64,000 bases of DNA from Aliarcobacter lanthieri (GTDB lineage: Bacteria; Campylobacterota; Campylobacteria; Campylobacterales; Arcobacteraceae), in assembly GCF_013201625.1 (NCBI RefSeq), contig NZ_CP053839.1, forward strand, positions 2,170,001-2,234,000. The letters are read 5' to 3'. The notes beneath the pieces are model-generated. The model was not told the origin of the DNA, did not search any database, and saw only the letters and a program-made list of their open reading frames with translations. How positions within the stretch are numbered: position 1 is the stretch's first letter; each line of letters begins with the position of its first letter. Below are positions 30,357 to 39,171 of this stretch, in pieces. The position numbers were made by a program, and so were the translations under genes.

Positions 30357-30674
30357 TTAATAAAAAACTGCAAACCAAATAGTTGGTTCATCAAGGCTTG
30401 TAAATTTTACTCTATGTTTTTGCATAGATTTTATATTTAGACAATCCCCTTTTTGTAATTTTACTTCAAAATCTTCAAATTCAAGTATTGCAAAACCTTC
30501 AAGAAGTAAAATATACTCATTTTGCTCTTGCTGATACCAAAAATTTTCAGGTGATTTTTGTCCATTTGATACAATTTTTTCTATTTTTATTTTATCATCT
30601 TTAAAAATTTCAGAAAAAAGTTCTTCATTCTTATTAATTGTAATTTCATCAAAAATATTATATTTTTCTATCAA
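30357..30674 (-). CDS. Small cupin-domain protein
   Basis: This 105-residue protein is a single cupin barrel. Conserved features are WYQQEQNEYILLLEGFAILEF (motif 1, here split by position around residues 46-66) and the second motif with KGDCLNIKSMQKHRV (about 76-90). Only one clear metal-type His (in QKHRV) is seen and motif 1 lacks the usual HxH, so metal binding is doubtful. It precedes the BaiN-type flavoprotein by 8 bp. Confidence 0.75.
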   Translation of the reverse strand: MIEKYNIFDEITINKNEELFSEIFKDDKIKIEKIVSNGQKSPENFWYQQEQNEYILLLEGFAILEFEDFEVKLQKGDCLNIKSMQKHRVKFTSLDEPTIWFAVFY

Positions 30675-30733
30675 GTCATCTTCTTAAATATTGATTTTTT
30701 GGTATTTTATCAAAATATATCTTAACAAGTTTT

Positions 30734-30762
30734 ATAAAGTTGATTAATTAAATCAACTTTAT
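30734..30762. promoter_or_regulatory. 12-bp inverted repeat upstream of metY
   Basis: ATAAAGTTGATT (30734-30745) is repeated inverted at 30751-30762 around a 5-nt centre. It sits between the divergent cupin gene and the metY promoter, about 48 bp upstream of the metY -35. A related GTTGATTA/TAATCAAC hairpin serves as terminator elsewhere, but here no gene ends, so it may be an operator or a leftover stem. Confidence 0.4.
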
Positions 30763-30809
30763 CCAAAAGCCTTACTTATTCTATATTTACATAAATTTGA
30801 TTAAAAGAC

Positions 30810-30838
30810 TTGACATTGTAAAAAAAATAGTTTATAAT
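30810..30838 (+). promoter_or_regulatory. Promoter of the metY-cys operon
   Basis: Perfect -35 TTGACA (30810-30815) and perfect -10 TATAAT (30833-30838) are 17 bp apart. It is placed 43 bp upstream of the metY ATG. A consensus promoter of this strength suggests control by repression. Confidence 0.9.
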
Positions 30839-30880
30839 TCCAATATATTTAAACTTGATTAATTTAAAAAGGATTCCAAA

Positions 30881-32152
30881 ATGCAAAAAGAAACAATTGC
30901 AATTCACACAGGATATGATAAAAAAAGTGCAAATGGGGAAATGGCAGTTCCGATTTCGCAAACAACAGCTTATGCTTTTAGAGATAGTACTCATGCAGCA
31001 AATTTATTTGCACTAAAAGAGTTAGGAGCTATTTACACTAGACTAAATAATCCAACAACAGATATTTTTGAACAAAGATATGCACAACTTGAGAATGGAG
31101 CTGCTGCAATTGCTACTTCAAGTGGAGCTGCTGCAATATTTTATTCAATTATAAATGTAGCTGAAGCAGGAGATAATATCTTAATTGCTGATAAACTTTA
31201 TGGTGGTAGTGTTACACTATTTCATTTCACATTAAAAAGATTAGGTATTAGTGTAAAAGTATTTGATAATGATGAAGCTTCTGATTTAGAAAGTTTAGTT
31301 GACGATAAAACAAAAGCTATATTTTTTGAATCATTATCAAACCCACAAATTGCAATTCCAAATATAGAGAAAATAGTACAAGTTGCACAAAAATATGGAA
31401 TTATTACTATTTGTGACAATACTGTTGCAACAGCAAGCTTGTTTAATCCAATAAAATTTGGAGTTGATGTTGTAGTTCACTCTACAAGTAAATATACAAG
31501 TGGTAATGGTACAGCTTTAGGTGGAGTTATCGTTGAAAGAGATAATTTAGCAGAGTTTTTCAAACAAAATAAAGATAGATATCCACATTTTTCTACTCCT
31601 GATGCTTCATATCATGGTTTAGTATATACAGAAGTTCCTCTTCCAAACTTTTGTTTAAGAGTTAGATTATCTCTTGCTAGAGATATAGGAGCTGTTCCAT
31701 CACCACATAATTCATGGTTACTTATTCAATCTTTAGAAACATTAAGTTTAAGAGTGGATAAACACTCTGATAATGCATTGGAAGTTGCTAAGTTTTTAGA
31801 ATCACATCCAAAAGTAAAAAAAGTAAGTTACCCTGGATTAAAAGGTGATAAATATTACGATAAAGCACAAAAATATTTCAAAGATGGAAAAGCATCTGGA
31901 CTTATTTCATTTGAAGTAAGTAGTTTTGAAGAAGCTAAAAAGGTGATAGATAGCGTAAAATTATTTAGTATTGTTGTAAATATTGGAGATAGTAAATCTT
32001 TAATTACACATCCAGCTTCAACAACTCACTCTCAATTAAATGAAGAAGAGTTAACAAAAGCTGGAGTAAATTCAACAACAGTAAGGCTTTCTATTGGATT
32101 GGAAAATACAATAGACTTAATTGAAGATTTAACACAAGCTTTAAATAAGTAG
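30881..32152 (+). CDS. metY: O-acetylhomoserine sulfhydrylase (MetY)
   Basis: This 423-residue PLP enzyme of the Cys/Met gamma family makes homocysteine from O-acetylhomoserine and a sulfide donor. The PLP lysine is K204 in HSTSKYTSGNGTALGG, which is followed by the MetY-type G-V-I-V-E stretch. YTRLNNPTTDIFEQR and SSGAAAIFYSI are typical. In Wolinella succinogenes the MetY relative uses a protein thiocarboxylate as sulfur source, which is of interest given the carrier genes at the right end. It heads an operon with a strong promoter and AAGGA before the ATG. Confidence 0.93.
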   Translation: MQKETIAIHTGYDKKSANGEMAVPISQTTAYAFRDSTHAANLFALKELGAIYTRLNNPTTDIFEQRYAQLENGAAAIATSSGAAAIFYSIINVAEAGDNILIADKLYGGSVTLFHFTLKRLGISVKVFDNDEASDLESLVDDKTKAIFFESLSNPQIAIPNIEKIVQVAQKYGIITICDNTVATASLFNPIKFGVDVVVHSTSKYTSGNGTALGGVIVERDNLAEFFKQNKDRYPHFSTPDASYHGLVYTEVPLPNFCLRVRLSLARDIGAVPSPHNSWLLIQSLETLSLRVDKHSDNALEVAKFLESHPKVKKVSYPGLKGDKYYDKAQKYFKDGKASGLISFEVSSFEEAKKVIDSVKLFSIVVNIGDSKSLITHPASTTHSQLNEEELTKAGVNSTTVRLSIGLENTIDLIEDLTQALNK

Positions 32153-32158
32153 TTAGAA

Positions 32159-32572
32159 ATGCCATTAATTTCAACAAAGGGGGTGTACGGATTGGCTGCA
32201 ATGTATGAGCTAAGTAAACATAAAGATGATACTCCCATGCAAATAAAGGATATTTCATCAAACGCTTCTATACCTCAAAACTATTTGGAACAACTTTTAA
32301 GTAAATTAAGAAGAGCCAATTTAGTTACAAGTATAAGAGGAGCAAGAGGTGGTTACTTACTTGCTAAAAGCCCTGATGATATAAAGGTTGTAGATATATT
32401 AGTTGCTTTAGAAGATGATTTAAAGATTGTTGATTCAAAAGCTGAAAACCCGATTTTAAATCTATTTTTTGAGGAATCAAAAAATAGTATGAAAAATATC
32501 TTTGATATTGAACTATCTAAACTAGATGAATATCAATCAAAATATAATGATTTTTTACATTATAATATTTAA
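32159..32572 (+). CDS. Rrf2 family transcriptional regulator (CymR-like, no cysteines)
   Basis: This 137-residue winged-helix protein has the Rrf2 pattern: KGVYGLAAMYELSKH, then DISSNASIPQNYLEQLLSKL (recognition region, about residues 31-50) and SIRGARGGYLLAK. It contains no cysteine at all, so it cannot carry the Fe-S cluster of IscR or NsrR. Cysteine-free Rrf2 proteins next to cysK recall CymR of Bacillus and Staphylococcus, which represses sulfur genes in complex with CysK. Its place between metY and cysK fits the same role here; this is inference. Confidence 0.9.
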   Translation: MPLISTKGVYGLAAMYELSKHKDDTPMQIKDISSNASIPQNYLEQLLSKLRRANLVTSIRGARGGYLLAKSPDDIKVVDILVALEDDLKIVDSKAENPILNLFFEESKNSMKNIFDIELSKLDEYQSKYNDFLHYNI

Positions 32573-32589
32573 TTAAAAAGGACCAAACA

Positions 32590-33522
32590 ATGAAATATGC
32601 GAATAATATAACAGAATTAATAGGAAATACTCCTCTTGTAAAATTACAAAAAGCAAGTGAAGCAAGTGGAGCAACAGTTTTAGGTAAATGTGAATTTATG
32701 AACCCAAGCCACTCTGTAAAAGATAGAATTGGTACAAATATGATTAAAAAAGCTTTAGCAGATGGACTTATCAATAAAGATTCAACAATTATAGAACCAA
32801 CGAGTGGAAATACAGGAATTGCTTTAGCATCAGTTAGTGCTGCTTTAGGAATAAAACTAATTCTTACAATGCCAGCATCAATGAGTATTGAAAGAAGAAG
32901 ACTTCTTCAATCTTTAGGTGCTAAATTAGTTCTTACTCCAGCAGAAAAAGGTATGAAAGGGGCTATTGAAAAAGCAAATGAATTGAAAGCGGAGATTCCA
33001 AATTCAATTATTTTACAACAATTCCAAAATAGTGCAAACCCTGAAATTCACAGAATTACAACTGCACAAGAGATTTTAAAAGATACTGATGGGAAAGTTG
33101 ATATTTTTATAGCTGGTGTTGGAACAGGTGGTACATTAACAGGTGTTGGTGAAGTATTAAAAGCACATAATCCAAATATTAAAATTATTGCAGTTGAACC
33201 ATCAGCTTCTCCTGTATTAAGTGGAGGAAACCCTGGACCACATAAAATTCAAGGAATTGGAGCAGGATTTGTACCAGATGTATTAAATACAAAAGTATTT
33301 GATGAGATTATAACTATTGAAAATGATGAAGCAATAGAAAGCTCTAGAGCACTAGCAAAAACAGAAGGACTTTTAGTTGGAGTATCATCAGGAGCAAATG
33401 CTTTAGCAGCTTCTAAAATTGCTCAAAGACCAGAGAATAAAGGTAAAACTATAGTTACTATTTTATGTGATACTGGAGAAAGATATTTAAGTTCTGGTTT
33501 ATATGAGTATGAAGAAGAGTAA
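32590..33522 (+). CDS. cysK: Cysteine synthase A (O-acetylserine sulfhydrylase)
   Basis: This 310-residue PLP enzyme makes cysteine from O-acetylserine and sulfide. The PLP lysine is K44 in NPSHSVKDRIG, and the substrate loop TSGNTGIAL lies near residues 75-83. GVGTGGTLTGVGE, the phosphate-binding loop, and GVSSGANALAA follow. Length and motifs match CysK rather than CysM. The serine acetyltransferase at 58181 ends in Ile, as needed to dock in CysK's active site. It is 17 bp downstream of the Rrf2 gene. Confidence 0.95.
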   Translation: MKYANNITELIGNTPLVKLQKASEASGATVLGKCEFMNPSHSVKDRIGTNMIKKALADGLINKDSTIIEPTSGNTGIALASVSAALGIKLILTMPASMSIERRRLLQSLGAKLVLTPAEKGMKGAIEKANELKAEIPNSIILQQFQNSANPEIHRITTAQEILKDTDGKVDIFIAGVGTGGTLTGVGEVLKAHNPNIKIIAVEPSASPVLSGGNPGPHKIQGIGAGFVPDVLNTKVFDEIITIENDEAIESSRALAKTEGLLVGVSSGANALAASKIAQRPENKGKTIVTILCDTGERYLSSGLYEYEEE

Positions 33523-33551
33523 TAACTCTTTTTCATATTTCAGGAACTTGA

Positions 33552-33782
33552 ATGCACGAAAAACCTTATCGTTCAGTTGCCAAGGCAATATCTTGGCGTA
33601 CAGTTGGTACGTTAGACACAATAATCGTATCTTATTTTATAACTGGCAATTTAATAATGGCAGCTTCAATTGGAACTATTGAAGTTATTACAAAAATGGT
33701 TTTATACTATTTTCATGAGAGAGCTTGGAATAAACTATCTTTTGGAAAAGTAAAACAAACAGAAAATGATTACCAAATTTAG
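33552..33782 (+). CDS. DUF2061 small membrane protein
   Basis: This 76-residue protein has the DUF2061 pattern KPYRSVAKAISWRTVGTLDT followed by two hydrophobic helices and KMVLYYFHERAWNK. The domain is regularly linked to, or fused with, sulfate-activation enzymes, and here it lies directly before cysH-cysD-cysN. Its role is unknown. AGGA precedes the ATG by about 6 bases. Confidence 0.88.
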   Translation: MHEKPYRSVAKAISWRTVGTLDTIIVSYFITGNLIMAASIGTIEVITKMVLYYFHERAWNKLSFGKVKQTENDYQI

Positions 33783-33790
33783 GTGAATTT

Positions 33791-34495
33791 ATGAGTAAAG
33801 AAATTTTAGTTGGAACTATTATTAAAGAAATTAAAGATAAGTCAACAGAAGAAATAGTTTCATATTTTGTAAAAAATTTTAAAAATACTGCTTTAAGTTC
33901 AAGCTTAGCAGCAGAAGACCAAGTATTAACAGATATCTTACTTAAAATTGATAAAAATGTATCTATTTTTACACTTGATACTGGAAGATTGCACCCTGAA
34001 ACATATGATGTAATGGATGCTACAAATCTAAAATATGGTATAAAAATTGATGTATTTTTCCCAAAGTTTGAAAAAGTGCAAGAACTATATCAAACTCAAG
34101 GTATAAATGGACACTATGAGAGTATAGAAAATAGAAAGAATTGCTGTAATATAAGAAAATTAGAACCTTTAAAAAGAGCTTTAGATGGTGTTGAAGTTTG
34201 GATAACTGGACTTAGATCATCTCAAAGTATAACTAGAGCTGATATGCCTTTAGTTGAATGGGATAGTAACTTTAAAGTAATAAAAGTAAATCCTTTAATA
34301 AATTGGAAAGAAGAAGATGTTTGGAACTATATAAAAATAAATAAAGTTCCATATAACAAACTTCATGACAAAGGATTTCCAAGTATTGGATGTGCACCCT
34401 GTACCAGAGCCATTAAGGATGGTGAAGATATAAGAGCTGGACGATGGTGGTGGGAAAATCCTGAACACAAAGAGTGTGGTTTACATAAAAAATAA
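33791..34495 (+). CDS. cysH: Assimilatory APS reductase (CysH, 4Fe-4S type)
   Basis: This 234-residue enzyme reduces activated sulfate to sulfite. The Cys pair C118-C119 (RKNCCNIRKLEPL) and C201-x-x-C204 (GCAPCTRA) form the 4Fe-4S signature of the APS-specific (adenylylsulfate) branch, and C229 in ECGLH is the catalytic cysteine. PAPS reductases lack the cluster cysteines. This agrees with the absence of an APS kinase gene (cysC) in the operon: CysDN would make APS and CysH would reduce it directly. AGGTG precedes the ATG. Confidence 0.94.
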   Translation: MSKEILVGTIIKEIKDKSTEEIVSYFVKNFKNTALSSSLAAEDQVLTDILLKIDKNVSIFTLDTGRLHPETYDVMDATNLKYGIKIDVFFPKFEKVQELYQTQGINGHYESIENRKNCCNIRKLEPLKRALDGVEVWITGLRSSQSITRADMPLVEWDSNFKVIKVNPLINWKEEDVWNYIKINKVPYNKLHDKGFPSIGCAPCTRAIKDGEDIRAGRWWWENPEHKECGLHKK

Positions 34496-34564
34496 AATTC
34501 AAAAAAGCTAAAGACAAACTCAAACTTTCAATTTGAATTAGTCAAAAAATTGATGGAAAGAAAT

Positions 34565-35479
34565 ATGCAAATAGATACAAAACAATTAACACATTTAAAA
34601 CAGCTAGAAGCTGAGTCAATTCATATAATAAGAGAAGTTGTTGCAGAGTTCGATAATCCTGTTATGATGTACAGTGTAGGGAAAGATTCAGCAGTTATGC
34701 TTCATCTAGCACTAAAAGCTTTTGCTCCTGCAAAATTACCATTTCCACTACTTCATGTAGATACTTTATGGAAATTTAAAGAGATGATAGCTTTTAGAGA
34801 TAAAAGAGCAAAAGAAGAAGGTTTTGAATTATTAGTTCATACAAATCCAGATGGTATTGCCATGAATATAAGCCCTTTTACTCATGGAAGTGCAGTTCAC
34901 ACAGATATTATGAAAACTCAAGGTTTAAAACAAGCATTAAATAAATATAAATTTGATGCAGTTTTTGGTGGGGCTAGAAGAGATGAAGAAAAATCAAGAG
35001 CAAAAGAGAGAATATACTCATTTAGAGATAAAAATCATAGATGGGACCCAAAGAATCAAAGACCTGAACTTTGGAACATCTACAATGGAAGAGTACATAA
35101 AGATGAAAGTATTAGAGTCTTTCCACTTTCAAACTGGACAGAACTTGATATTTGGCAATATATATATTTAGAACAAATTCCAATAGTTCCTTTATATTTT
35201 GCTAATAAAAGACCAGTTGTTGAGAAAGATGGTGTAAAAATCATGGTTGATGATGAAAGAATGCCAATAGAAAAAGATGATGTTATAAAAGAAGAATGGG
35301 TAAGATTTAGAACTTTAGGTTGTTATCCATTAACAGGAGCTGTAAATTCAACAGCTACAACTTTACCTGAAATTATTCAAGAAATGCTTTTAACAAAAAC
35401 AAGTGAAAGACAAGGAAGAGTAATAGATAACGATAGTGCAGGATCAATGGAAAAGAAAAAAATAGAAGGGTATTTTTAA
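34565..35479 (+). CDS. cysD: Sulfate adenylyltransferase small subunit
   Basis: This subunit of about 304 residues carries out adenylyl transfer to sulfate and works with the GTPase CysN. The N-terminal [12 protein letters not shown] and the PP-loop [20 protein letters not shown] are as in CysD, and [17 protein letters not shown] and [10 protein letters not shown] are further family blocks. I chose the ATG at 34565 because GGAAAG lies 4 bases upstream; TTG (34550) and ATG (34553) upstream lack a good ribosome site. It ends 1 bp before cysN. Confidence 0.94.
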   Translation: MQIDTKQLTHLKQLEAESIHIIREVVAEFDNPVMMYSVGKDSAVMLHLALKAFAPAKLPFPLLHVDTLWKFKEMIAFRDKRAKEEGFELLVHTNPDGIAMNISPFTHGSAVHTDIMKTQGLKQALNKYKFDAVFGGARRDEEKSRAKERIYSFRDKNHRWDPKNQRPELWNIYNGRVHKDESIRVFPLSNWTELDIWQYIYLEQIPIVPLYFANKRPVVEKDGVKIMVDDERMPIEKDDVIKEEWVRFRTLGCYPLTGAVNSTATTLPEIIQEMLLTKTSERQGRVIDNDSAGSMEKKKIEGYF

Positions 35480-35480
35480 G

Positions 35481-36890
35481 ATGTCAAATTTAGAGAATAA
35501 AATTGCAACAGATATAGAAAGCTATTTAAAAGAGCATGAAAATAAACAATTATTAAGATTTATAACTTGTGGAAATGTAGATGATGGGAAATCAACTCTA
35601 ATTGGAAGATTATTACATGATTCAAAGATGATTTTTGAAGATCAATTAGCCGCTATAAAAAAAGATAGTAAAAAAACAAATACAACAGAAAATGAGTTTG
35701 ATTTATCTTTACTTGTTGATGGACTACAAAGTGAAAGAGAGCAAGGAATAACTATTGATGTTGCATATAGATATTTTACAACCGATAAAAGAAAATTTAT
35801 CATTGCTGATACTCCAGGTCACGAACAATATACAAGAAATATGGCAACTGGAGCTTCTACAGCTGATTTAGCAATTATTTTAATTGATGCAAGATATGGT
35901 GTGCAAACTCAAACAAGAAGACACTCGTTTATAAATAAACTTTTAGGGATAAACCATATTGTAATTGCCGTTAATAAAATGGATTTAATGGATTTTAGAG
36001 AAGATGTATTTGAGAAAATAAAAACGGATTATCTAAAATTTGCTAAAGAATTAGGTCTTACAAACAATATAACAATTATTCCTATTTCTGCACTAAATGG
36101 TGATAATGTAGTAGAAAAAAGCACTAAATCTCCTTGGTATCAAGGTATTACTTTAATGGAGCACTTAGAAACTGTACAAATTGATAGTGATAGAGATTTA
36201 ACTCATTTTAGATTTCCAGTTCAATATGTAAATCGTCCAAATCTTAATTTTAGAGGTTTTTGTGGAACTATTGCAAGTGGAATCATCAAAGTTGGTGATA
36301 GTATAACTGTTTTACCTTCTGGTAAAAGCTCTACAATAAAAGAAATTGTAACTTATGATGGAAATTTAGATTATGCTTATGCAGATCAAGCTGTAACTTT
36401 AACTTTAAATGATGAAATTGATATTAGTCGTGGTGATATTATTGTAAAAAGTGATGAGCAACCAGATATTGCAAATAATTTTGATGTTGATATTGTATGG
36501 ATGAATGAAGAACCACTTTTAAAAGGAAAACAATATTTTATAAAAAGAGCTACAACAACAACGGTTGGAACAATCAGCCAATTTTATTATAAAACAGATG
36601 TAAACACTTTAGAGAAACAAGAAGCCAATATTTTAAATCTAAATGAAATAGCAAGAGCGAAACTTGATTTAGAGCAGACTCTTGCTTTTGATTCTTACGA
36701 TAGAATAAAAACTATGGGTAGCTTTATTATAATTGATAGAGTTACAAACAATACTGTTGGTGCAGGAATGATTAGAAATAAATCAGCTAATCAAACTAAG
36801 AAAGATAGCCAATATAGCGCTTTTGAAATAGAATTCAATGCACTTGTAAGGAAACATTTTCCTCATTGGGAATGTAAAGAGATTTTATAA
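35481..36890 (+). CDS. cysN: Sulfate adenylyltransferase large subunit (GTPase)
   Basis: This 469-residue translation-factor-like GTPase drives APS formation with CysD. The P-loop GNVDDGKS is at residues 31-38, the G3 motif is [11 protein letters not shown] and the G4 motif is NKMD. Elongation-factor-type beta barrels follow. The protein ends after the CysN domains, with no fused CysC kinase, which fits the APS-specific CysH. It is directly downstream of cysD. Confidence 0.96.
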   Translation: MSNLENKIATDIESYLKEHENKQLLRFITCGNVDDGKSTLIGRLLHDSKMIFEDQLAAIKKDSKKTNTTENEFDLSLLVDGLQSEREQGITIDVAYRYFTTDKRKFIIADTPGHEQYTRNMATGASTADLAIILIDARYGVQTQTRRHSFINKLLGINHIVIAVNKMDLMDFREDVFEKIKTDYLKFAKELGLTNNITIIPISALNGDNVVEKSTKSPWYQGITLMEHLETVQIDSDRDLTHFRFPVQYVNRPNLNFRGFCGTIASGIIKVGDSITVLPSGKSSTIKEIVTYDGNLDYAYADQAVTLTLNDEIDISRGDIIVKSDEQPDIANNFDVDIVWMNEEPLLKGKQYFIKRATTTTVGTISQFYYKTDVNTLEKQEANILNLNEIARAKLDLEQTLAFDSYDRIKTMGSFIIIDRVTNNTVGAGMIRNKSANQTKKDSQYSAFEIEFNALVRKHFPHWECKEIL

Positions 36891-36899
36891 GGGAAAAAA

Positions 36900-37988
36900 A
36901 TGTCATCAAATATAAATTTAGAGAAATTAAAAAAAGAGAAAAGTAATATAGATATCTTAGGGGATATCTATTTTTATGCTGTTTTTTCAGAATTAATTCC
37001 AGCTGAAGATTTAGAACGATTTAAATGGTATGGAATTTATGCTCAAGATGAAGAACAAAAACTTTTTACTCTTAGAATTCCTCTTACTTTAGGAGAATTA
37101 AATATTGAACAATTAAAAGCTCTTAGTTTAATATCTAAAAAGTTTAGTGATGACAATTTTAACTTTTCAAAAGAACAAAAAGTAGAGTTTAAAAATATAA
37201 AAATAAGTTCTTTCCCTGATATTTTTAATATATTAAAAGATATAGGATTAAATAGCTTTTTTGAAACGGGGCATACAATTAGAAGAGTTTTAACTTGTCC
37301 TGTAAATGGAGTTGATCCTAGCCAAATATTTGATGTTGAAGATATAGCAAAAAAATTAAATGAAACTTTTGTAGGAAATAGAAACTTTTCAAATCTACCA
37401 AATAAACTTCAAATAGCAATAAGTGGATATGAAGAAGGCTGTGATGTAGGTTTTTTACCAGATGTAAGTTTTAATGCTATTTCAAATTCAAAAGATAAAA
37501 TAGTATTTTCAATAAATATTCTAGGTAAAAATATAGGATTTATAAACTCTTCACAAATTATAAACACAACAAGGGCAATTGCAAATATCTATAAAGATTA
37601 TGGAAATAGAGATGATATAAAGAAGAGTACATTTGAATATTTTATAAAAGATTTAGGATTAAACTCTTTTTGTGATATTTTAGAATCAATGTGTGATTAT
37701 AAATTACAATCAAATAATAAAATAGAAAAGAGTTCAAATCCAAGAAAACCAAGATTAGGAATAAATGAGAGTACTATAAAAGATTTTTCATTTATTGGAT
37801 GTAAAATAGAGCATAAAAGCTTAAGTAGTAAAATTATAGATGAGTTAGTAAAGCTTTTAGAAACTTTTGGAGCGAAAAGAGCTAAAATAACTCATAAATC
37901 TAATATTATTTTTCTTGATGTTCCTACAAAAGATGCTTCAATTTTAGCAAAAGAGTTAGAAAAGATAGGTTTTAAATCAAATATATAA
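36900..37988 (+). CDS. Nitrite/sulfite reductase-like protein lacking the catalytic 4Fe-4S/siroheme domain
   Basis: This 362-residue protein matches the N-terminal part of siroheme sulfite/nitrite reductases. A first ferredoxin-like half (residues about 20-100) is followed by a first NIR_SIR domain (RRVLTCPVNGVDPSQI near 138; LPNKLQIAISGYEEGCDVGF near 187). A second ferredoxin-like half comes last (FIGCKIEHKSLS...RAKITHKSNIIFLDV). It then stops where the second NIR_SIR domain, with the CxxxxxC and GCPNxC cluster ligands, should begin. The stop lies in a clean hairpin, and the next gene is on the other strand, so no detached remainder is seen. Either a partner supplies the active site or the protein is non-catalytic. 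Confidence 0.78.
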   Translation: MSSNINLEKLKKEKSNIDILGDIYFYAVFSELIPAEDLERFKWYGIYAQDEEQKLFTLRIPLTLGELNIEQLKALSLISKKFSDDNFNFSKEQKVEFKNIKISSFPDIFNILKDIGLNSFFETGHTIRRVLTCPVNGVDPSQIFDVEDIAKKLNETFVGNRNFSNLPNKLQIAISGYEEGCDVGFLPDVSFNAISNSKDKIVFSINILGKNIGFINSSQIINTTRAIANIYKDYGNRDDIKKSTFEYFIKDLGLNSFCDILESMCDYKLQSNNKIEKSSNPRKPRLGINESTIKDFSFIGCKIEHKSLSSKIIDELVKLLETFGAKRAKITHKSNIIFLDVPTKDASILAKELEKIGFKSNI

Positions 37989-38010
37989 AGCTTGAAAACA
38001 AGCTTTATAT
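37983..38010. terminator. Hairpin between the cys operon and trpB-like gene
   Basis: A perfect 12-bp stem (37983-37994 with 37999-38010) with an AAAA loop overlaps the stop of the sulfite-reductase-like gene. It lies between convergent genes and can serve both. Confidence 0.75.
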
Positions 38011-38015
38011 ATCTT

Positions 38016-39107
38016 CTAATTTATAGGATAATTTTCTACCATAAAATCAATATCCTTATCCCCTCTTCCACTTAAACTTACTAAAATAGCTTCATCATCA
38101 CTACAAAGTCCAATTTTTGTTCTTCCTATGCTGTTTAAATAAGCATGTTCTGGTCCAACTGATGGATAGTCAATTCCACTACCAATAGAATGAACAGGAG
38201 CTGGGTCACCATTTTCATCACTTAACATAATAGAATTAAATCCATGCATAATTCCTTCTCTTCCATAAGTTAAACTTGCACTATGTTCTCCTATTTTATT
38301 CCCTTTTCCTGCTGGTTCAACAGCATATAGTTTTACACTTTCATCAATAAATGCACTAAAAATACCCATAGCATTACTTCCTCCACCAACACAGGCAGTA
38401 ACCATATCAGGAAGCTTTCCAGTCATTTCAGAAAACTGTTCTTTTGCTTCAAAGCCTATTACACTTTGGAAATCTCTAACCATTTTTGGAAAAGGGTGTG
38501 GTCCAACAACAGAACCAATAGCAAAGAATGAATTTTCTGTATCTTTTAAATAAGCTTCAAAAGCACTATCAACAGCCTCTTTTAAAGTTTTTAGTCCATG
38601 AGTTGCAGGAACTATTTTTGCACCTAGTATTTTCATTCTTGTAACATTTGGATACTCTTTTTTAATATCAACTTCTCCCATATGAATTTCACATTCTAAA
38701 CCAAAATATGCAGCTGCAGTAGCAAGTGCAACTCCATGTTGTCCCGCTCCAGTTTCAGCTATTAATTTCTTTTTACCTAAATATTTTGCTAAAAGTGCTT
38801 CAGCCATACAATGATTTAGTTTATGAGCTCCAGTATGATTCAAATCTTCTCTTTTTAGATATATATTTCCATTAATTTTAGAAGATAAATTTTTTGCAAA
38901 ATATATAGGAGTTGGTCTTCCTTGATAGTGTTTTCTTATACTTTTTAGTTCATTTAAAAAATTAAAATCTTTTGAGAGTTTATTATAGGCTTCATTTATC
39001 TGTAAAAATGGTTTTTCAAGTTCTGGAGGGATAAAAGAACCACCAAATTTACCAAAATACCCATCATTATCAGGAAAACTCTCTAAATAAGTTTTTTGTT
39101 TTTGCAT
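38016..39107 (-). CDS. trpB: Tryptophan synthase beta paralogue with internal deletion
   Basis: This 363-residue PLP protein is clearly TrpB: PLP lysine K96 in HTGAHKLNH, the catalytic [21 protein letters not shown] phosphate loop and LSGRGDKD near the C-terminus. TrpB is normally about 395-400 residues. Here SDDEAI runs directly into [11 protein letters not shown], so about 30-35 residues are missing in frame. The missing part contains the conserved EGIIPALES block with the catalytic-site Glu350 (Salmonella numbering). No trpA or other trp gene is adjacent. It may be an inactive or altered paralogue of a trpB elsewhere. Confidence 0.85.
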   Translation of the reverse strand: MQKQKTYLESFPDNDGYFGKFGGSFIPPELEKPFLQINEAYNKLSKDFNFLNELKSIRKHYQGRPTPIYFAKNLSSKINGNIYLKREDLNHTGAHKLNHCMAEALLAKYLGKKKLIAETGAGQHGVALATAAAYFGLECEIHMGEVDIKKEYPNVTRMKILGAKIVPATHGLKTLKEAVDSAFEAYLKDTENSFFAIGSVVGPHPFPKMVRDFQSVIGFEAKEQFSEMTGKLPDMVTACVGGGSNAMGIFSAFIDESVKLYAVEPAGKGNKIGEHSASLTYGREGIMHGFNSIMLSDENGDPAPVHSIGSGIDYPSVGPEHAYLNSIGRTKIGLCSDDEAILVSLSGRGDKDIDFMVENYPIN

Positions 39108-39171
39108 ATTAAGTACCTTTGAAATAAAATAGAGGATATTATCATATTTTAAATAATTATTGAGGTTTCAT

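Noticed and set aside
30734-30762. Terminator at the metY upstream hairpin.
   Set aside because: No gene ends there: both flanking genes start from this gap, and no clear T-run follows, so I list it only as a possible regulatory repeat.
36900-37988. Simple frameshift as the reason for the short sulfite-reductase-like protein.
   Set aside because: Its stop lies within a perfect hairpin and the downstream sequence is the convergent trpB-like gene, so no shifted remainder exists in this place.
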